In this document: positions 25,533 to 35,467 of the stretch, piece after piece
How positions within the stretch are numbered: the first letter of the stretch is position 1
Layout of the letters: every line of letters begins with the position of its first letter
Assembly (NCBI RefSeq): GCF_006384975.1
Contig: NZ_CP021645.1
Location: forward strand, 1,268,001 to 1,332,000
DNA from: Pseudomonas oryzihabitans
GTDB taxonomy: Bacteria > Pseudomonadota > Gammaproteobacteria > Pseudomonadales > Pseudomonadaceae
Length of the DNA stretch: 64,000 bases
Direction of reading: 5' to 3'
Notes under the pieces: model-generated
Databases searched by the model: none
What the model was told of the DNA's origin: nothing
What the model saw: the letters and a program-made list of their open reading frames with translations, nothing else
Made by a program: the position numbers and the translations under genes

Positions 25533-26282
25533 ATGAACAAGCTTCCCCACATCACCCTGGCTTTCTGGGTCATGAAGATCTGTGCAACCACCCTGGGCGA
25601 GACGGCCGGGGATCTGGTGTCCATGACCTTGGGGGTCGGCTACGCGCTGAGCTCGGTGATCCTCATCGGCTTCTTCGTGGCGACCCTGCTCGGGCAACTC
25701 TCGGTGCGCCGCTACCATCCGGCGCTGTACTGGACGGTCATCCTCTCGACCAGCATCGCCGGCACCACCCTGTCCGACTTCATGGATCGCACGCTGGGCC
25801 TGGGTTACGCCACCGGCTCGGTCATCCTCATCGCCATCCTGACCAGCATCTTCTGCCTCTGGTACCTGAGCGAAAGAAGTCTTTCGGTGAGCCACATCGC
25901 CAGTCGCCGGGCGGAGTTGTTCTATTGGTTCGCGATCCTCTTTTCCAACACCCTGGGTACGGCGCTGGGTGACTACCTGGCCGACGACTCCGGCCTGGGC
26001 TTCGCCGGCGGCGCCCTGCTGATTGGCAGCCTGATCGCCCTGATGGCCATACTGCACTATGCAACCCGGCTCTCTTCGGTATTGATCTTCTGGGTCGCCT
26101 TCGTGCTGACTCGGCCGTTTGGTGCCACCTTGGGCGATGTGCTTACCAAGCCTCGAGATCATGGCGGCCTGGACTTCGGCACCCTGGGTTCTTCCCTGGT
26201 ACTCCTTTCCATCCTGCTCGCCCTGGTCATCTATGCCTCGATCATGAATCGACGCCCTGACATAGGCATTGCCAAACCGTGA
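25533..26282 (+). CDS. DUF347 (COG4705) membrane protein
   Basis: A 249-aa inner-membrane protein with about eight helices built from four related repeats: TTLGETAGDLVSMTLGVGYA, GTTLSDFMDRTLGLGYATGS, NTLGTALGDYLADDSGLGFA and RPFGATLGDVLTKP. Each holds a small-residue/Asp motif followed by a Gly-rich turn, so a symmetric channel or carrier is likely, with the acidic residues lining a pore. Relatives are annotated only as DUF347 repeat proteins. A TTGACA-like hexamer lies at 25460-25465 but no convincing -10 follows. Stands alone. Confidence 0.75.
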   Translation: MNKLPHITLAFWVMKICATTLGETAGDLVSMTLGVGYALSSVILIGFFVATLLGQLSVRRYHPALYWTVILSTSIAGTTLSDFMDRTLGLGYATGSVILIAILTSIFCLWYLSERSLSVSHIASRRAELFYWFAILFSNTLGTALGDYLADDSGLGFAGGALLIGSLIALMAILHYATRLSSVLIFWVAFVLTRPFGATLGDVLTKPRDHGGLDFGTLGSSLVLLSILLALVIYASIMNRRPDIGIAKP

Positions 26283-26423
26283 AGCCATCACCTAGAACAA
26301 TCAATAAACCAGGCAAATGCAACCTGGAAGTTCAGCTCAAAAGTTCGAGCCCTAGACTCTCGCCTGCCATCTAGTGCTCCTTCTCATGGCGATCTGCCGT
26401 CAATTGATCGGCCCGGAAGAATC

Positions 26424-26462
26424 AGCGAAAGTGCCCGGCGATTACTCGTCGGGCGTTTCGCT
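26424..26462 (+). terminator. Hairpin in the leader of the arn operon
   Basis: AGCGAAA and TTTCGCT form an outer stem, GCCCGGCGA and TCGTCGGGC an inner stem (one mismatch), around the loop ttac. It ends 50 bp before the arnB start and about 140 bp after the upstream stop. There is only a short T-run (gTTTcg). It may be a terminator for the upstream gene or an attenuator in the arn leader. Confidence 0.45.
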
Positions 26463-26512
26463 GAAGGCGTACTAAGCTGACTTGAATGAACTTCGCCAAC
26501 GGACAAGGTGTT

Positions 26513-27700
26513 ATGACAAATTCGCTTCAAGGCTCTGCAACGCTCGACGCCGATCTACCCTTTCTACCCTTCTCCCGCCCCAGTATCGGGAGCGAAGAAG
26601 TCGCGGCCGTGAGTGAAGCCCTCACCTCCGGCTGGATCACCACCGGGCCCAAGGCGAATGCCTTGGAAGAGCGCTTCGCCGCCTCGGTGGGCGCGGCCCA
26701 CGCCGTGGCCCTGTGCTCGGCCACCGCCGCCATGCACGTGACCCTGCTGGCGCTGGACATCGGCCCGGGCGACGAGGTGATCACCCCCTCGCTGACCTGG
26801 GTCTCCACCGCCAACATGATCACCCTGATCGGCGCCACCCCGGTGTTCGTCGATGTCGACCGCGACACCCTGATGGTCTCCGCCGAGCAGGTGGCCGCCG
26901 CCATCACCCCGCGCACCAAGGCCATCGTGCCGGTGCACTACGCTGGCGCCAGCTGTGACCTGGCCCCGCTACGTGCCCTGGCCGAGCAGCATGGCATCGC
27001 CCTGATCGAAGATGCCGCCCACGCCGCCGGCACCCGCTACCAGGACGAGCCCATCGGCCGGCGCGGCACCGCCATCTTTAGCTTCCACGCCATCAAGAAC
27101 CTGACCTGCGCCGAAGGCGGCATGCTGGTGACCGACGACGCCACCCTGGCCGAGCGCGTGCGCCGGCTGAAATTCCATGGCCTGGCGGTGGATGCCTTCG
27201 ACCGCCACTCCCTGGGCCGCAAGCCCCAGGCCCAGGTGCAGGAGCCCGGCTTCAAGTACAACCTCTCGGACATCCATGCCGCCCTGGCGCTGGTGCAACT
27301 GGATCGCCTGGGCGAGATCAACGCTCAGCGCGCACGCCTGGCTCAGGCTTACGGGCAGCGCCTGGCTGGGCTTCCGGTACTACCGCTGTTGGTCCCGGGC
27401 TACCCCCAGACCCACGCCTGGCACCTGTACATCCTGCGCATCTGCCCCGAGCGCTGCGGACTGGATCGCGAAGCCTTCATGGCCGGCCTCAAGGCCCGTG
27501 GCATCGGCACCGGTATCCACTTCACCGCGACCCACCTGCATCCCTGGTACCGCGAGCGCTGGCCCGCGCTGGCGCTCCCCAACAGCGAATGGAATTCGGC
27601 GCGGCTGTGCTCCATCCCGTTGTTTCCAGACATGACGCCGGATGACGTCGAGCGGGTTGCCCAGGCCATCGAAGCGGTACTTGCGCAAGGTCCTGTCTAG
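26513..27700 (+). CDS. arnB: UDP-4-amino-4-deoxy-L-arabinose aminotransferase
   Basis: A 395-aa DegT/DnrJ/EryC1-type PLP aminotransferase that converts UDP-4-keto-arabinose to UDP-L-Ara4[21 protein letters not shown] is the classical ArnB N terminus, [14 protein letters not shown] follows, EDAAHAAG holds the PLP-binding Asp and [17 protein letters not shown] the Schiff-base Lys (about 195). The start was set to the second ATG, with AAGG six nt upstream, rather than the ATG nine codons earlier. First gene of the lipid A Ara4N operon. Confidence 0.93.
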   Translation: MTNSLQGSATLDADLPFLPFSRPSIGSEEVAAVSEALTSGWITTGPKANALEERFAASVGAAHAVALCSATAAMHVTLLALDIGPGDEVITPSLTWVSTANMITLIGATPVFVDVDRDTLMVSAEQVAAAITPRTKAIVPVHYAGASCDLAPLRALAEQHGIALIEDAAHAAGTRYQDEPIGRRGTAIFSFHAIKNLTCAEGGMLVTDDATLAERVRRLKFHGLAVDAFDRHSLGRKPQAQVQEPGFKYNLSDIHAALALVQLDRLGEINAQRARLAQAYGQRLAGLPVLPLLVPGYPQTHAWHLYILRICPERCGLDREAFMAGLKARGIGTGIHFTATHLHPWYRERWPALALPNSEWNSARLCSIPLFPDMTPDDVERVAQAIEAVLAQGPV

Positions 27701-27763
27701 CCAGTCGCGACTGCGCCTCAAAACGCCTCTTAGGCATTACTCAGAACCTGTTGGAGAAGGCGT

Positions 27764-28771
27764 ATGAAGCCCTATGCCATCGATAAGCTGTCCGTGGTGA
27801 TTCCGGTCTACAACGAAGAAGCCAGCCTGCCGGAATTGCTGCGCCGCACCCGCGCCGCCTGTGCCCTGCTGGACTGCCAGGTGGAGATCATCCTGGTCGA
27901 CGACGGCAGCCGCGACCGCAGCGCCGAACTCCTGCAGCAGGCCGCCAGCGAACTGGACAGCCCGGTGGTGGCGGTGCTGCTCAACCGCAACTACGGCCAG
28001 CACTCTGCCATCCTCGCCGGCTTCGAGCAGGCCCGGGGCGATCTGATCATCACCCTGGACGCCGATCTGCAGAATCCGCCGGAAGAGATCCCACGCCTGG
28101 TGCACACCGCCGCCCAGGGCTACGACGTGGTCGGCACCGTGCGCCAGCAGCGCCAGGACTCCTACCTGCGCACCCTGCCGTCGCGGCTGATCAACCGCGC
28201 CGTGCAGCGCTCCACCGGTGTCGCCATGCGTGACTACGGCTGCATGCTGCGCGCCTATCGCCGCCAGGTGGTGTTATCCATGCTCGCCTGCCACGAACGC
28301 AGCACCTTCATCCCGATCCTGGCCAACAGCTTCGCCCGCCACACCACCGAGATCGAGGTGGCCCACGCTGAGCGTGAACACGGGGATTCCAAATACGGCT
28401 TCCTCAAGCTCATCCATTTGATGTTCGACCTGCTGACCTGCATGACCACCACCCCGCTGCGCATGCTCAGCCTGTTCGGTGCTGGCCTGGCGCTGTTCGG
28501 CTTCGTCTTCGCCTTTTTGCTGCTGTTCCTGCGGCTCACCCATGGTGCGGACTGGGCGGCCGATGGCGTGTTCTCCCTATTCGCCATCCTGTTCATCTTC
28601 ACCGGTGCCCAGTTCCTCGGCCTCGGTCTGCTCGGCGAGTACCTCGGCCGGGTATACAACGACGTCCGCGCACGACCGCGATTCCACATCGAGCGAATCA
28701 TCAGTGCGCCTGGCGGTTCCCCCTCGTCCGCGCCGCTGCGCCAAAGCCCGGTAATAGGAAAAGCCCAGTAA
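27764..28771 (+). CDS. arnC: Undecaprenyl-phosphate Ara4FN transferase
   Basis: A 335-aa GT2 enzyme that moves formylated Ara4N from UDP to undecaprenyl phosphate on the cytoplasmic face. N-terminal GT2 domain: [32 protein letters not shown] and [12 protein letters not shown] (metal-binding DxD). Two C-terminal transmembrane helices ([20 protein letters not shown] and [20 protein letters not shown]). The last codons ([11 protein letters not shown]) and the stop lie inside a tandem repeat that continues to arnA. GGAGAAGG precedes the start. Confidence 0.93.
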   Translation: MKPYAIDKLSVVIPVYNEEASLPELLRRTRAACALLDCQVEIILVDDGSRDRSAELLQQAASELDSPVVAVLLNRNYGQHSAILAGFEQARGDLIITLDADLQNPPEEIPRLVHTAAQGYDVVGTVRQQRQDSYLRTLPSRLINRAVQRSTGVAMRDYGCMLRAYRRQVVLSMLACHERSTFIPILANSFARHTTEIEVAHAEREHGDSKYGFLKLIHLMFDLLTCMTTTPLRMLSLFGAGLALFGFVFAFLLLFLRLTHGADWAADGVFSLFAILFIFTGAQFLGLGLLGEYLGRVYNDVRARPRFHIERIISAPGGSPSSAPLRQSPVIGKAQ

Positions 28772-28832
28772 TGGGAAAAGCCCGGTAATCAGGCAAGCCC
28801 AATAATCAAGAAAGCCCAGTAACAGGAAAGCC
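28743..28832 (+). repeat. Degenerate ~17-bp tandem repeat bridging arnC and arnA
   Basis: Five full units plus a truncated sixth: AAAGCCCGGTAATAGG (28743), AAAAGCCCAGTAATGGG (28759), AAAAGCCCGGTAATCAGG (28776), CAAGCCCAATAATCAAG (28794), AAAGCCCAGTAACAGG (28811) and AAAGCC (28827). Consensus AAAGCCCRGTAATNAGG. The arnC stop codon is in unit 2. Several units end in AGGAAA or GGGAAAA, which resemble ribosome sites, and the last supplies the apparent arnA site. Confidence 0.85.
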
Positions 28833-28836
28833 TTTG

Positions 28837-30816
28837 ATGAAAACCGCCATCGTCTTCGCCTACCACGACATCGGCTGCGCCGGCCTCGCCGCGCTGATCC
28901 AGGCCGGCTATCCCATCGCGGCCGTCTTCACCCACCCGGACGATCCGGGCGAGAACCGCTTCTTCGCCTCGGTGGCCCAGCTCTGCGCCCGCCACGGCAT
29001 CCCGGTGCATGCCCCCGAAGACGTCAACCACCCGATCTGGATCGAGCGCATCCGCGCCCTGGAGCCGGACTTCATCTTCTCCTTCTACTACCGCAACCTG
29101 CTGTCCGAAGAGGTGCTGGCCTGCGCCAAGCGCGGCGCCTACAACCTGCACGGCTCGCTGCTGCCGCGCTACCGCGGTCGCGCCCCGGCCAACTGGGTGC
29201 TGGTCAACGGCGAGACCGAGACCGGCGTGACCCTGCACCGCATGGTCAAGCGCGCCGATGCCGGCGCCATCGTCGCCCAGCAGCGCGTCGCCATCGCTCC
29301 CGACGACACCGCCCTGACCCTGCACGGCAAGCTGCGCGAAGCCAGCCAGGAACTCCTGCGCGAGGCCCTGCCGGCGCTGGCCGCCGGGACCCTGCAAGAG
29401 CGTGAGCAGGACGAAAGCCAGGCCAGCACCTATGGCCGCCGCAGCGCCGCCGATGGCGAGCTGGAGTGGAGTCGTTCGGCCACCGAGCTTTCCAACCTGG
29501 TGCGCGCCGTGACCCAACCCTATCCGGGCGCCTTCGGCTGGATCGGCGACCGCAAGCTGATCGTCTGGAGCGCCCAGGCCTTGGCCGAACACCACGGCCA
29601 GGCCCCCGGCAGCGTGCTGAGCCTGGAACCCCTGCGTATCGCCTGCGGCGAAGGTGCCTTGGAAGTGCGTGCTGGCCAGCTGGGCGATGCCGGGCTGTAT
29701 CTCTCCGGCCCGCAACTGGCCCGCGAAGCCGGCCTGGTGGTCGGTGCCCGCCTGCATCGCCAGGAGCGCCGTGCCAAGCGTCGCACCCGGGTCCTGATCC
29801 TCGGCGTCAACGGTTTCATCGGTAACCACCTGTCCGAGCGCCTGCTGGCCGACGGCGAGTACGAGGTCTATGGCCTGGACATCGGCTCCGACGCCATCGA
29901 GCGTCTCAAGGCCGATCCGCACTTCCATTACGTGGAAGGTGATATCTCCATCCACACCGAGTGGCTGGAGTACCACATCAAGAAGTGCGACGTGGTCTTG
30001 CCGCTGGTGGCCATCGCCACCCCCATCGAATACACCCGCAATCCGCTGCGCGTGTTCGAACTGGACTTCGAGGAAAACCTCAAGATCGTTCGCCACTGCG
30101 TGAAGTACAACAAGCGCGTGATCTTCCCGTCCACCTCCGAGGTGTACGGCATGTGCCAGGACGAGCGCTTCGACGAAGACCGCTCCAACCTGGTGGTCGG
30201 TCCGATCAACAAGCAGCGCTGGATCTACTCGGTCTCCAAGCAACTGCTCGACCGGGTGATCTGGGCCTATGGCGCCAAGGGGCTGAAATTCACCCTGTTC
30301 CGTCCCTTCAACTGGATGGGCCCGCGCCTGGATCGCCTGGATTCCGCACGCATCGGCAGCTCCCGCGCCATCACCCAGTTGATCCTCAACCTGGTGGAAG
30401 GTACCCCGATCAAGCTGGTCGACGGTGGCGCCCAGAAGCGTTGCTTCACCGACGTCGACGACGGCATCGAGGCGTTGTTCCGCATCATCGAGAACAAAGG
30501 CGGTCGTTGCGACGGCCAGATCGTCAACATCGGCAACCCGGACAACGAAGCGAGCATCCGCGAGCTGGCCGAGGAGCTGCTGGCCCAGTTCGAGGCCCAT
30601 CCGCTGCGCCATGAATTCCCGCCCTTCGCCGGCTTCCGTGAGGTGGAGAGCAAGAGCTTCTACGGCGATGGCTACCAGGACGTGGCCCACCGCAAGCCCA
30701 GCGTGGAAAACGCCCGCCGCCTGATCGACTGGCAGCCGACCACCGCCATGGCCGCCACCGTCGGCAAGACGCTGGACTTCTTCCTGCGCGAAGCCCTGGC
30801 CCAGCGGGAGGCGTGA
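28837..30816 (+). CDS. arnA: Bifunctional UDP-Ara4N formyltransferase / UDP-glucuronate decarboxylase
   Basis: A 659-aa two-domain enzyme. The N-terminal ~300 residues are a formyltransferase: [19 protein letters not shown] carries the Asn and catalytic His (about 103 and 105). From about 316 the NAD-binding decarboxylase starts ([20 protein letters not shown]), with [10 protein letters not shown] and the Tyr/Lys pair in [14 protein letters not shown]. It makes UDP-4-keto-pentose and formylates UDP-Ara4N. The ATG is chosen over the preceding TTG. A single-nucleotide stop/start overlap joins it to arnD. Confidence 0.95.
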   Translation: MKTAIVFAYHDIGCAGLAALIQAGYPIAAVFTHPDDPGENRFFASVAQLCARHGIPVHAPEDVNHPIWIERIRALEPDFIFSFYYRNLLSEEVLACAKRGAYNLHGSLLPRYRGRAPANWVLVNGETETGVTLHRMVKRADAGAIVAQQRVAIAPDDTALTLHGKLREASQELLREALPALAAGTLQEREQDESQASTYGRRSAADGELEWSRSATELSNLVRAVTQPYPGAFGWIGDRKLIVWSAQALAEHHGQAPGSVLSLEPLRIACGEGALEVRAGQLGDAGLYLSGPQLAREAGLVVGARLHRQERRAKRRTRVLILGVNGFIGNHLSERLLADGEYEVYGLDIGSDAIERLKADPHFHYVEGDISIHTEWLEYHIKKCDVVLPLVAIATPIEYTRNPLRVFELDFEENLKIVRHCVKYNKRVIFPSTSEVYGMCQDERFDEDRSNLVVGPINKQRWIYSVSKQLLDRVIWAYGAKGLKFTLFRPFNWMGPRLDRLDSARIGSSRAITQLILNLVEGTPIKLVDGGAQKRCFTDVDDGIEALFRIIENKGGRCDGQIVNIGNPDNEASIRELAEELLAQFEAHPLRHEFPPFAGFREVESKSFYGDGYQDVAHRKPSVENARRLIDWQPTTAMAATVGKTLDFFLREALAQREA

Positions 30817-31709
30817 TGAACCCTGTGATCCCGGCCAGCCTGCGCATCGACGTGGACACCTATCGCGGTACCCGCGAAGGGGTGCCGCGGCTGCTCGACC
30901 TGCTGGATGAAGCCGGGGTCAAGGCGACCTTCTTCTTCAGCGTCGGTCCGGACAACATGGGGCGCCACCTGTGGCGCCTGGTGAAGCCCACCTTCCTGTG
31001 GAAGATGCTCCGCTCCAAGGCCGCCAGCCTCTATGGCTGGGACATCCTCCTGGCCGGCACCGCCTGGCCGGGCCGGCCCATCGGGCGCGACCTCGGCCAC
31101 CTGATGCGCGAGACCCGCGCCCGGGGGCACGAGGTCGGGCTGCACGCCTGGGACCACCACGCCTGGCAGGCCCATACCGGGCACTGGAACGTGGAGCGCC
31201 TGGGCGAGGAATTCGGTCGTGGCCTGCACGCCCTGGAAGACATCCTCGGCGCCAAGGTCGACTGCTCCGCCGCCGCTGGCTGGCGCGCCGATCCCCGCGT
31301 GGTGCAGGCCAAGGAGGCGTTCGGCCTCAGGTACAACAGCGACTGCCGTGGCAGCGCCCTGTTCCGTCCGCGCCTGGGCAATGGCGGCCACGGTACGCCG
31401 CAGATCCCGGTGGATATGCCGACCTTCGACGAGGTGGTCGGCCCCGACCTCGCCGCCGGCGACTGGAACGACTATCTGCTCAAGCTGTTCCGCCCCGGTG
31501 CGCTCAACGTCTACACCCTGCACGCCGAGGTGGAAGGCATCGCCTTCGCCGAGGATTTCCGTGCCCTGCTCAAGGCGGCGCGGGAGCAGGAAATCCACTT
31601 CGGGACCCTGGGCGAACGTCTGCCCGACGATCCACAAAAGCTTCCGGAAGGAAACGTTGTCCGCGGCAGCCTCGCAGGGCGCCAGGGATGGTTAGGAGTG
31701 CAACAATGA
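30816..31709 (+). CDS. arnD: 4-deoxy-4-formamido-L-arabinose-phosphoundecaprenol deformylase
   Basis: A 297-aa polysaccharide-deacetylase-fold enzyme that removes the formyl group from undecaprenyl-phosphate Ara4[22 protein letters not shown] carries the metal-binding Asp residues, [13 protein letters not shown] the His ligands, and [10 protein letters not shown] the later motif. GGGAGG lies before the start, which overlaps the arnA stop (TGATG). Ends in an ATGA overlap with arnT. Confidence 0.92.
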   Translation: MNPVIPASLRIDVDTYRGTREGVPRLLDLLDEAGVKATFFFSVGPDNMGRHLWRLVKPTFLWKMLRSKAASLYGWDILLAGTAWPGRPIGRDLGHLMRETRARGHEVGLHAWDHHAWQAHTGHWNVERLGEEFGRGLHALEDILGAKVDCSAAAGWRADPRVVQAKEAFGLRYNSDCRGSALFRPRLGNGGHGTPQIPVDMPTFDEVVGPDLAAGDWNDYLLKLFRPGALNVYTLHAEVEGIAFAEDFRALLKAAREQEIHFGTLGERLPDDPQKLPEGNVVRGSLAGRQGWLGVQQ

Positions 31710-33349
31710 GTCGTGTGCGTTTGCTGTTATTGCTGCCCATTGCGCTGCTGGCGTATGTGCTGCCGTTGAATTGGCGTGGCCTATGGATTCCCGATGAGTC
31801 ACGCTATGCGCAGATCGGCCAGGAGCTCTGGCGTAGCGGTGACTGGGTGGTACCGCACTTCCTCGGGCTGCCCTATTTCGAGAAGCCCATCGGCGGCTAC
31901 TGGACGCAGGCCATCGCCCAGGCCTGGCTCGGCGATTCGCTGCTGAGCGTGCGCCTGGTGCCGCTGCTGGCCAGCCTCGCCACCGCTGCCCTGGTCGTGC
32001 GGCTGACGCGGCTGATCTGGGGCGACCGCCTGCTGGCCTTGCTCACCGGCGTCCTCTACCTCTCGTGTCTCGCCATCTCGGCGTCGGCCACCTATGTGAC
32101 CCTGGACGCCCAATTCGCCTTCTGGACCACCCTGGCCCTGCTCGCCCTTTGGCAAGCCCAGGCCGCGCCGACCCGCAGCGCGGCCTTGAGAAACTGGGCG
32201 CTCCTGGGCCTGGCCTGCGGCTGCGGTCTGCTGACCAAGGGCTTTCTGGCGCTGGTGTTGCCGGTGCTGGTGGCGGTGCCCTTCTTCCTCTGGCAACGCC
32301 GGTTCCTGGAGTTGGTCTGCCGCGGCCCCGTGGCGGTCATCGTCGCGGCCCTGGTGGTCGCGCCCTGGGCGCTGCTGGTGGCCCACCGCGATCCGGACTA
32401 CTGGCATTTCTTCTTCTGGCACGAGCATATCCAGCGCTTCGCCAGCGACGACGCCCAGCACGAGCGGCCCTTCTGGTTCTATGGACCTATCCTGCTGGTG
32501 GCCATCCTGCCCTGGGCCGGTTTGCTGCCACGCACCCTGGGCAATCTCTGGCAGGAGCGCAAGCACAGCGGCACGGCCTTCCTGGGCATCGCCTTCGTCA
32601 GCCAGCTGATCTTCTTCAGCCTCAGCCGCGGCAAGCTGCCCACCTATCTGCTACCGACCATGGCAGCCCTGGTCCCCCTGCTCGCGCGCGTCCTCTTCGA
32701 CGCCTATCAAAAAGGCGACTGGCGCGCATTTCGGCTCAACGGGGTCGCCAATCTGCTGCTGGGGGTCCTGGGTTTCATTGGCCTGATGGTCTTCGACGAC
32801 CGTATCTATGGCGGCGCGGACAACCTGGCCTGGGCCTTGGCCCTCTTGGCTCCCCTCGGGTTCATCCTGGCAGGTCTGGGCGCACTACTATGGCCACGGG
32901 CAACCGCCTTGGCACCCGCCCTGGCGCTATGGTTGGTGTTGCCGCTACTGACCGTCGCGCTGCCCAAGGGTCTGGTCTACAACAAGCTGCCCAGCGTCTT
33001 CATCCAGGAGCACCTGGGCACGCTCCAGTCGGCCCATTGGCTGGTGAGCAACGACCTGGGACCGGCCGCCAGCCTGGCCTGGGCGACCCACCGCACGGAC
33101 GTGGTCCTGGTCGGCGGGCCGGGAGAGCTGAAATATGGTTTCGCGCGCCGACCCGATAGCGGACGGCTGCTCACTGACGGCGAACTTCCCGCCTGGATCG
33201 ACAGGCACCGCCGCGAAGGCTCGGTGGCCGTTCTGCTGAGAATGAGTGGCGACAGTGACGATCGCTTGCTGGCGAGTCTGCCGGCGGCCAATGAAAAACT
33301 CACCCAAGAGCGCTTGGTCCTGCTGGTCTACTCGAGGAAGGCGCCGTGA
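31706..33349 (+). CDS. arnT: Undecaprenyl-phosphate Ara4N:lipid A transferase
   Basis: A 547-aa GT83/GT39-type inner-membrane enzyme that transfers L-Ara4N to lipid A phosphates in the periplasm, giving polymyxin resistance. The first periplasmic loop contains [20 protein letters not shown] and [11 protein letters not shown], with the acidic catalytic residues; about 12 helices follow and a soluble C-terminal domain. AGGAG lies eight nt before the ATG. The frame is open far upstream only because it overlaps arnD in another frame. Confidence 0.93.
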   Translation: MSRVRLLLLLPIALLAYVLPLNWRGLWIPDESRYAQIGQELWRSGDWVVPHFLGLPYFEKPIGGYWTQAIAQAWLGDSLLSVRLVPLLASLATAALVVRLTRLIWGDRLLALLTGVLYLSCLAISASATYVTLDAQFAFWTTLALLALWQAQAAPTRSAALRNWALLGLACGCGLLTKGFLALVLPVLVAVPFFLWQRRFLELVCRGPVAVIVAALVVAPWALLVAHRDPDYWHFFFWHEHIQRFASDDAQHERPFWFYGPILLVAILPWAGLLPRTLGNLWQERKHSGTAFLGIAFVSQLIFFSLSRGKLPTYLLPTMAALVPLLARVLFDAYQKGDWRAFRLNGVANLLLGVLGFIGLMVFDDRIYGGADNLAWALALLAPLGFILAGLGALLWPRATALAPALALWLVLPLLTVALPKGLVYNKLPSVFIQEHLGTLQSAHWLVSNDLGPAASLAWATHRTDVVLVGGPGELKYGFARRPDSGRLLTDGELPAWIDRHRREGSVAVLLRMSGDSDDRLLASLPAANEKLTQERLVLLVYSRKAP

Positions 33350-33687
33350 CGGTCACCGACCTCGCGCTGATCCTGGCGGTCATCCTGCTGACCAGCGCCA
33401 GCCAGTTCGGCCAGAAGAAAGCCGCCGCCGCAGGCGCGGACCTGGCGGGTCGCCTGGGCTCGAAATGGCTCTGGTTGTCGCTGCTCGGCCTGGGTTTCGC
33501 CTTGCTGCTGTGGTTCGCGGTGCTGCAACGCGTCCCGGTGGGCATCGCCTATCCCTTGCTGTCGCTCAACACCCTGGCCGTGACGCTCCTGGCACGCTTC
33601 GCCTTCAAGGAGTCGGTGGACCGCCGCGCCTGGTGCGGCTGCCTCTGCATCGTGCTCGGCGCCGGGCTACTGGGTGGCCAGGCATGA
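33346..33687 (+). CDS. arnE: Ara4N-phosphoundecaprenol flippase subunit
   Basis: A 113-aa EamA/SMR-like protein with four helices; LLTSASQFGQKKAAAAG and RVPVGIAYPLLSLNTLAVTL are typical. Starts at GTG in a GTGA overlap with arnT, with GAGGAAGG upstream. Works with ArnF to flip the lipid carrier. Confidence 0.9.
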   Translation: MTVTDLALILAVILLTSASQFGQKKAAAAGADLAGRLGSKWLWLSLLGLGFALLLWFAVLQRVPVGIAYPLLSLNTLAVTLLARFAFKESVDRRAWCGCLCIVLGAGLLGGQA

Positions 33688-34085
33688 GCAGCCTGGTCGC
33701 CCTCATCGCCAGCATCGCCCTGACTTCGGTGGCCCAGCTGGCCATGCGCTATGCCCTGGTGCAGCTACCCGCGATACCCGCTTGGCTGAGCCAGCCGGGT
33801 GCGCTACTCAGCGCTGCCGGCCTGCAACTGGCCGGCGCCGTGCTGTGCTATGGCCTGTCGCTGCTGGCGTGGCTGATCGCGCTGGCCAGGATACCCCTGG
33901 GCCGTGCCTATGCCGCCTTGAGTCTTTCCTACGTGGTGGTGCACCTCGGCGCCCTGTGGCTGCCGGGCGCCGCCGAATTCATCTCCGCGCGCACCCTGCT
34001 CGGCATCGCCCTGATCGTCGTTGGCGTGGCCCTGGTCGGTAGCGCGCGTCCCCCTGTCTCCTCTTCTCGCGGGAATACCCTATGA
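33684..34085 (+). CDS. arnF: Ara4N-phosphoundecaprenol flippase subunit
   Basis: A 133-aa four-helix SMR-like protein: SIALTSVAQLAMRYAL at the N terminus and IPLGRAYAALSLSYVVVHLG in the middle. Starts at an ATGA overlap with arnE and ends in an ATGA overlap with ugd. Forms the flippase with ArnE. Confidence 0.88.
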   Translation: MSSLVALIASIALTSVAQLAMRYALVQLPAIPAWLSQPGALLSAAGLQLAGAVLCYGLSLLAWLIALARIPLGRAYAALSLSYVVVHLGALWLPGAAEFISARTLLGIALIVVGVALVGSARPPVSSSRGNTL

Positions 34086-35467
34086 ACATCAGCGTCTTCG
34101 GCATCGGCTATGTCGGCCTGGTGCAGGCCGCCGTCCTGGCGGAAGTGGGCCATCAGGTCCTGTGCATGGATATCGACCAGGCCAAGATCGAGAAACTCAA
34201 ACGTGGCGAAATCACGCTCTATGAGCCCGGTCTGGAAGAGTTGGTCCGCAACAATCTGGCCGACGGCCGCCTGGAATTCACCGATGACGCCGCCGCCGCG
34301 GCCGCCCATGGCAACGTTCAGTTCATTGCGGTCGGCACCCCGCCGGCCGCGGATGGCTCCGCCGATCTCACCGCCGTCTTCGCCGTGGCCGAGAGCATCG
34401 TCCGCTTGCGCCGCGAGCATCGCAGCGCCGATCCCCTGCTGGTGGTCAACAAGTCGACGGTACCGGTGGGTACCGGTGATCGCGTCCGCGCCATCATCGA
34501 TAGAGTGCTCGCCGAAGAAGGCCGCACCCTGCCCATCGAGGTGGTCTCCAATCCGGAATTCCTCAAGGAAGGCGCCGCCATCGCGGACTGCAAACGTCCC
34601 GACCGGATCGTCGTGGGCACCGACTCGCCCGCAGCACGTGACCTGATGCGGGAGCTGTACGCGCCTTTCAACCGCAACCACGACCGCATTCAATTCATGG
34701 ATATCCGTAGCGCCGAACTGGCCAAATACGCGGCGAACAGCCTGTTGGCCACCAAGATCAGCTTCATCAACCAGATCGCCGAGGTGGCCGAGCAGGTGGG
34801 TGCTGACATCGAGGCGGTGCGGCTCGCCATCGGCGCCGATCCGCGCATTGGCCACCACTTCATCTACCCCGGCTGTGGCTACGGCGGCTCCTGCTTCCCC
34901 AAGGACCTGCAGGCCTTGATCCGTACCGGCGAAGAACAGGGACTGTCCCTGGACTTGCTCCAGGCGGTGGAAGCGATCAACGTCAGGCAGAAATCCAAGC
35001 TCTTCGAACGTATCCAGCGCTATTTCAAGGGCGACCTGCAAGGCCGCACCTTCGCGCTCTGGGGCCTGGCGTTCAAGCCGAACACCGACGACATGCGCGA
35101 TGCGCCGAGTCGGGTCCTGATGGAAGCCCTGTGGGCTGCCGGCGCCCGCGTCAGGGCCTTCGATCCGGTGGCCATGGCCGAAGCCCAGCGCCTCTACGGG
35201 CATGGCGATCGCCTGGCGCTCATGGGTACCCCAGAAGCCACCCTGGCCGGCGCCGATGCCCTGGTCATCTGTACCGAATGGCAACAATTCAAGGCACCGG
35301 ACTTCGACCTCATCTTCCAGCAACTGAAACAACCGCTGATCTTCGATGGCCGAAATCTCTATGACCCCGAGCGTATGGCACGGCGAGGCTTCGAGTACTT
35401 CGCCATCGGCCGTGGCAAATCCCTGACCGCTCCCGCCGCTGCGACTCCCCTGGATAACGCTGAATGA
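34082..35467 (+). CDS. ugd: UDP-glucose 6-dehydrogenase
   Basis: A 461-aa NAD-dependent enzyme making UDP-glucuronate, the precursor for ArnA. The N-terminal dinucleotide fold is ISVFGIGYVGLVQAAVLAEV, and the catalytic Cys (about 271) lies in YPGCGYGGSCFPKDLQAL. ALWGLAFKPNTDDMRDAPS marks the C-terminal domain. Its place inside the arn operon, linked by ATGA overlaps on both sides, matches the Pseudomonas arrangement where the operon supplies its own UDP-glucuronate. Confidence 0.93.
   Translation: MNISVFGIGYVGLVQAAVLAEVGHQVLCMDIDQAKIEKLKRGEITLYEPGLEELVRNNLADGRLEFTDDAAAAAAHGNVQFIAVGTPPAADGSADLTAVFAVAESIVRLRREHRSADPLLVVNKSTVPVGTGDRVRAIIDRVLAEEGRTLPIEVVSNPEFLKEGAAIADCKRPDRIVVGTDSPAARDLMRELYAPFNRNHDRIQFMDIRSAELAKYAANSLLATKISFINQIAEVAEQVGADIEAVRLAIGADPRIGHHFIYPGCGYGGSCFPKDLQALIRTGEEQGLSLDLLQAVEAINVRQKSKLFERIQRYFKGDLQGRTFALWGLAFKPNTDDMRDAPSRVLMEALWAAGARVRAFDPVAMAEAQRLYGHGDRLALMGTPEATLAGADALVICTEWQQFKAPDFDLIFQQLKQPLIFDGRNLYDPERMARRGFEYFAIGRGKSLTAPAAATPLDNAE

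Noticed and set aside
26283..26423. PhoP or PmrA box upstream of arnB
   Set aside because: Only one TAAAC half-site (near 26306) could be matched; the second half is too degenerate to call.
28743..28832. arnC-arnA repeat as a CRISPR array
   Set aside because: Units are contiguous, degenerate and lack spacers.
28789..30690. 633-codon minus-strand frame opposite arnA
   Set aside because: Entirely antisense to arnA, whose motifs are intact; no recognisable domain in the antisense product.
30971..31705. Long N-terminal extension of ArnT
   Set aside because: It is arnD read in another frame; arnT has its own AGGAG and ATGA overlap at 31706.
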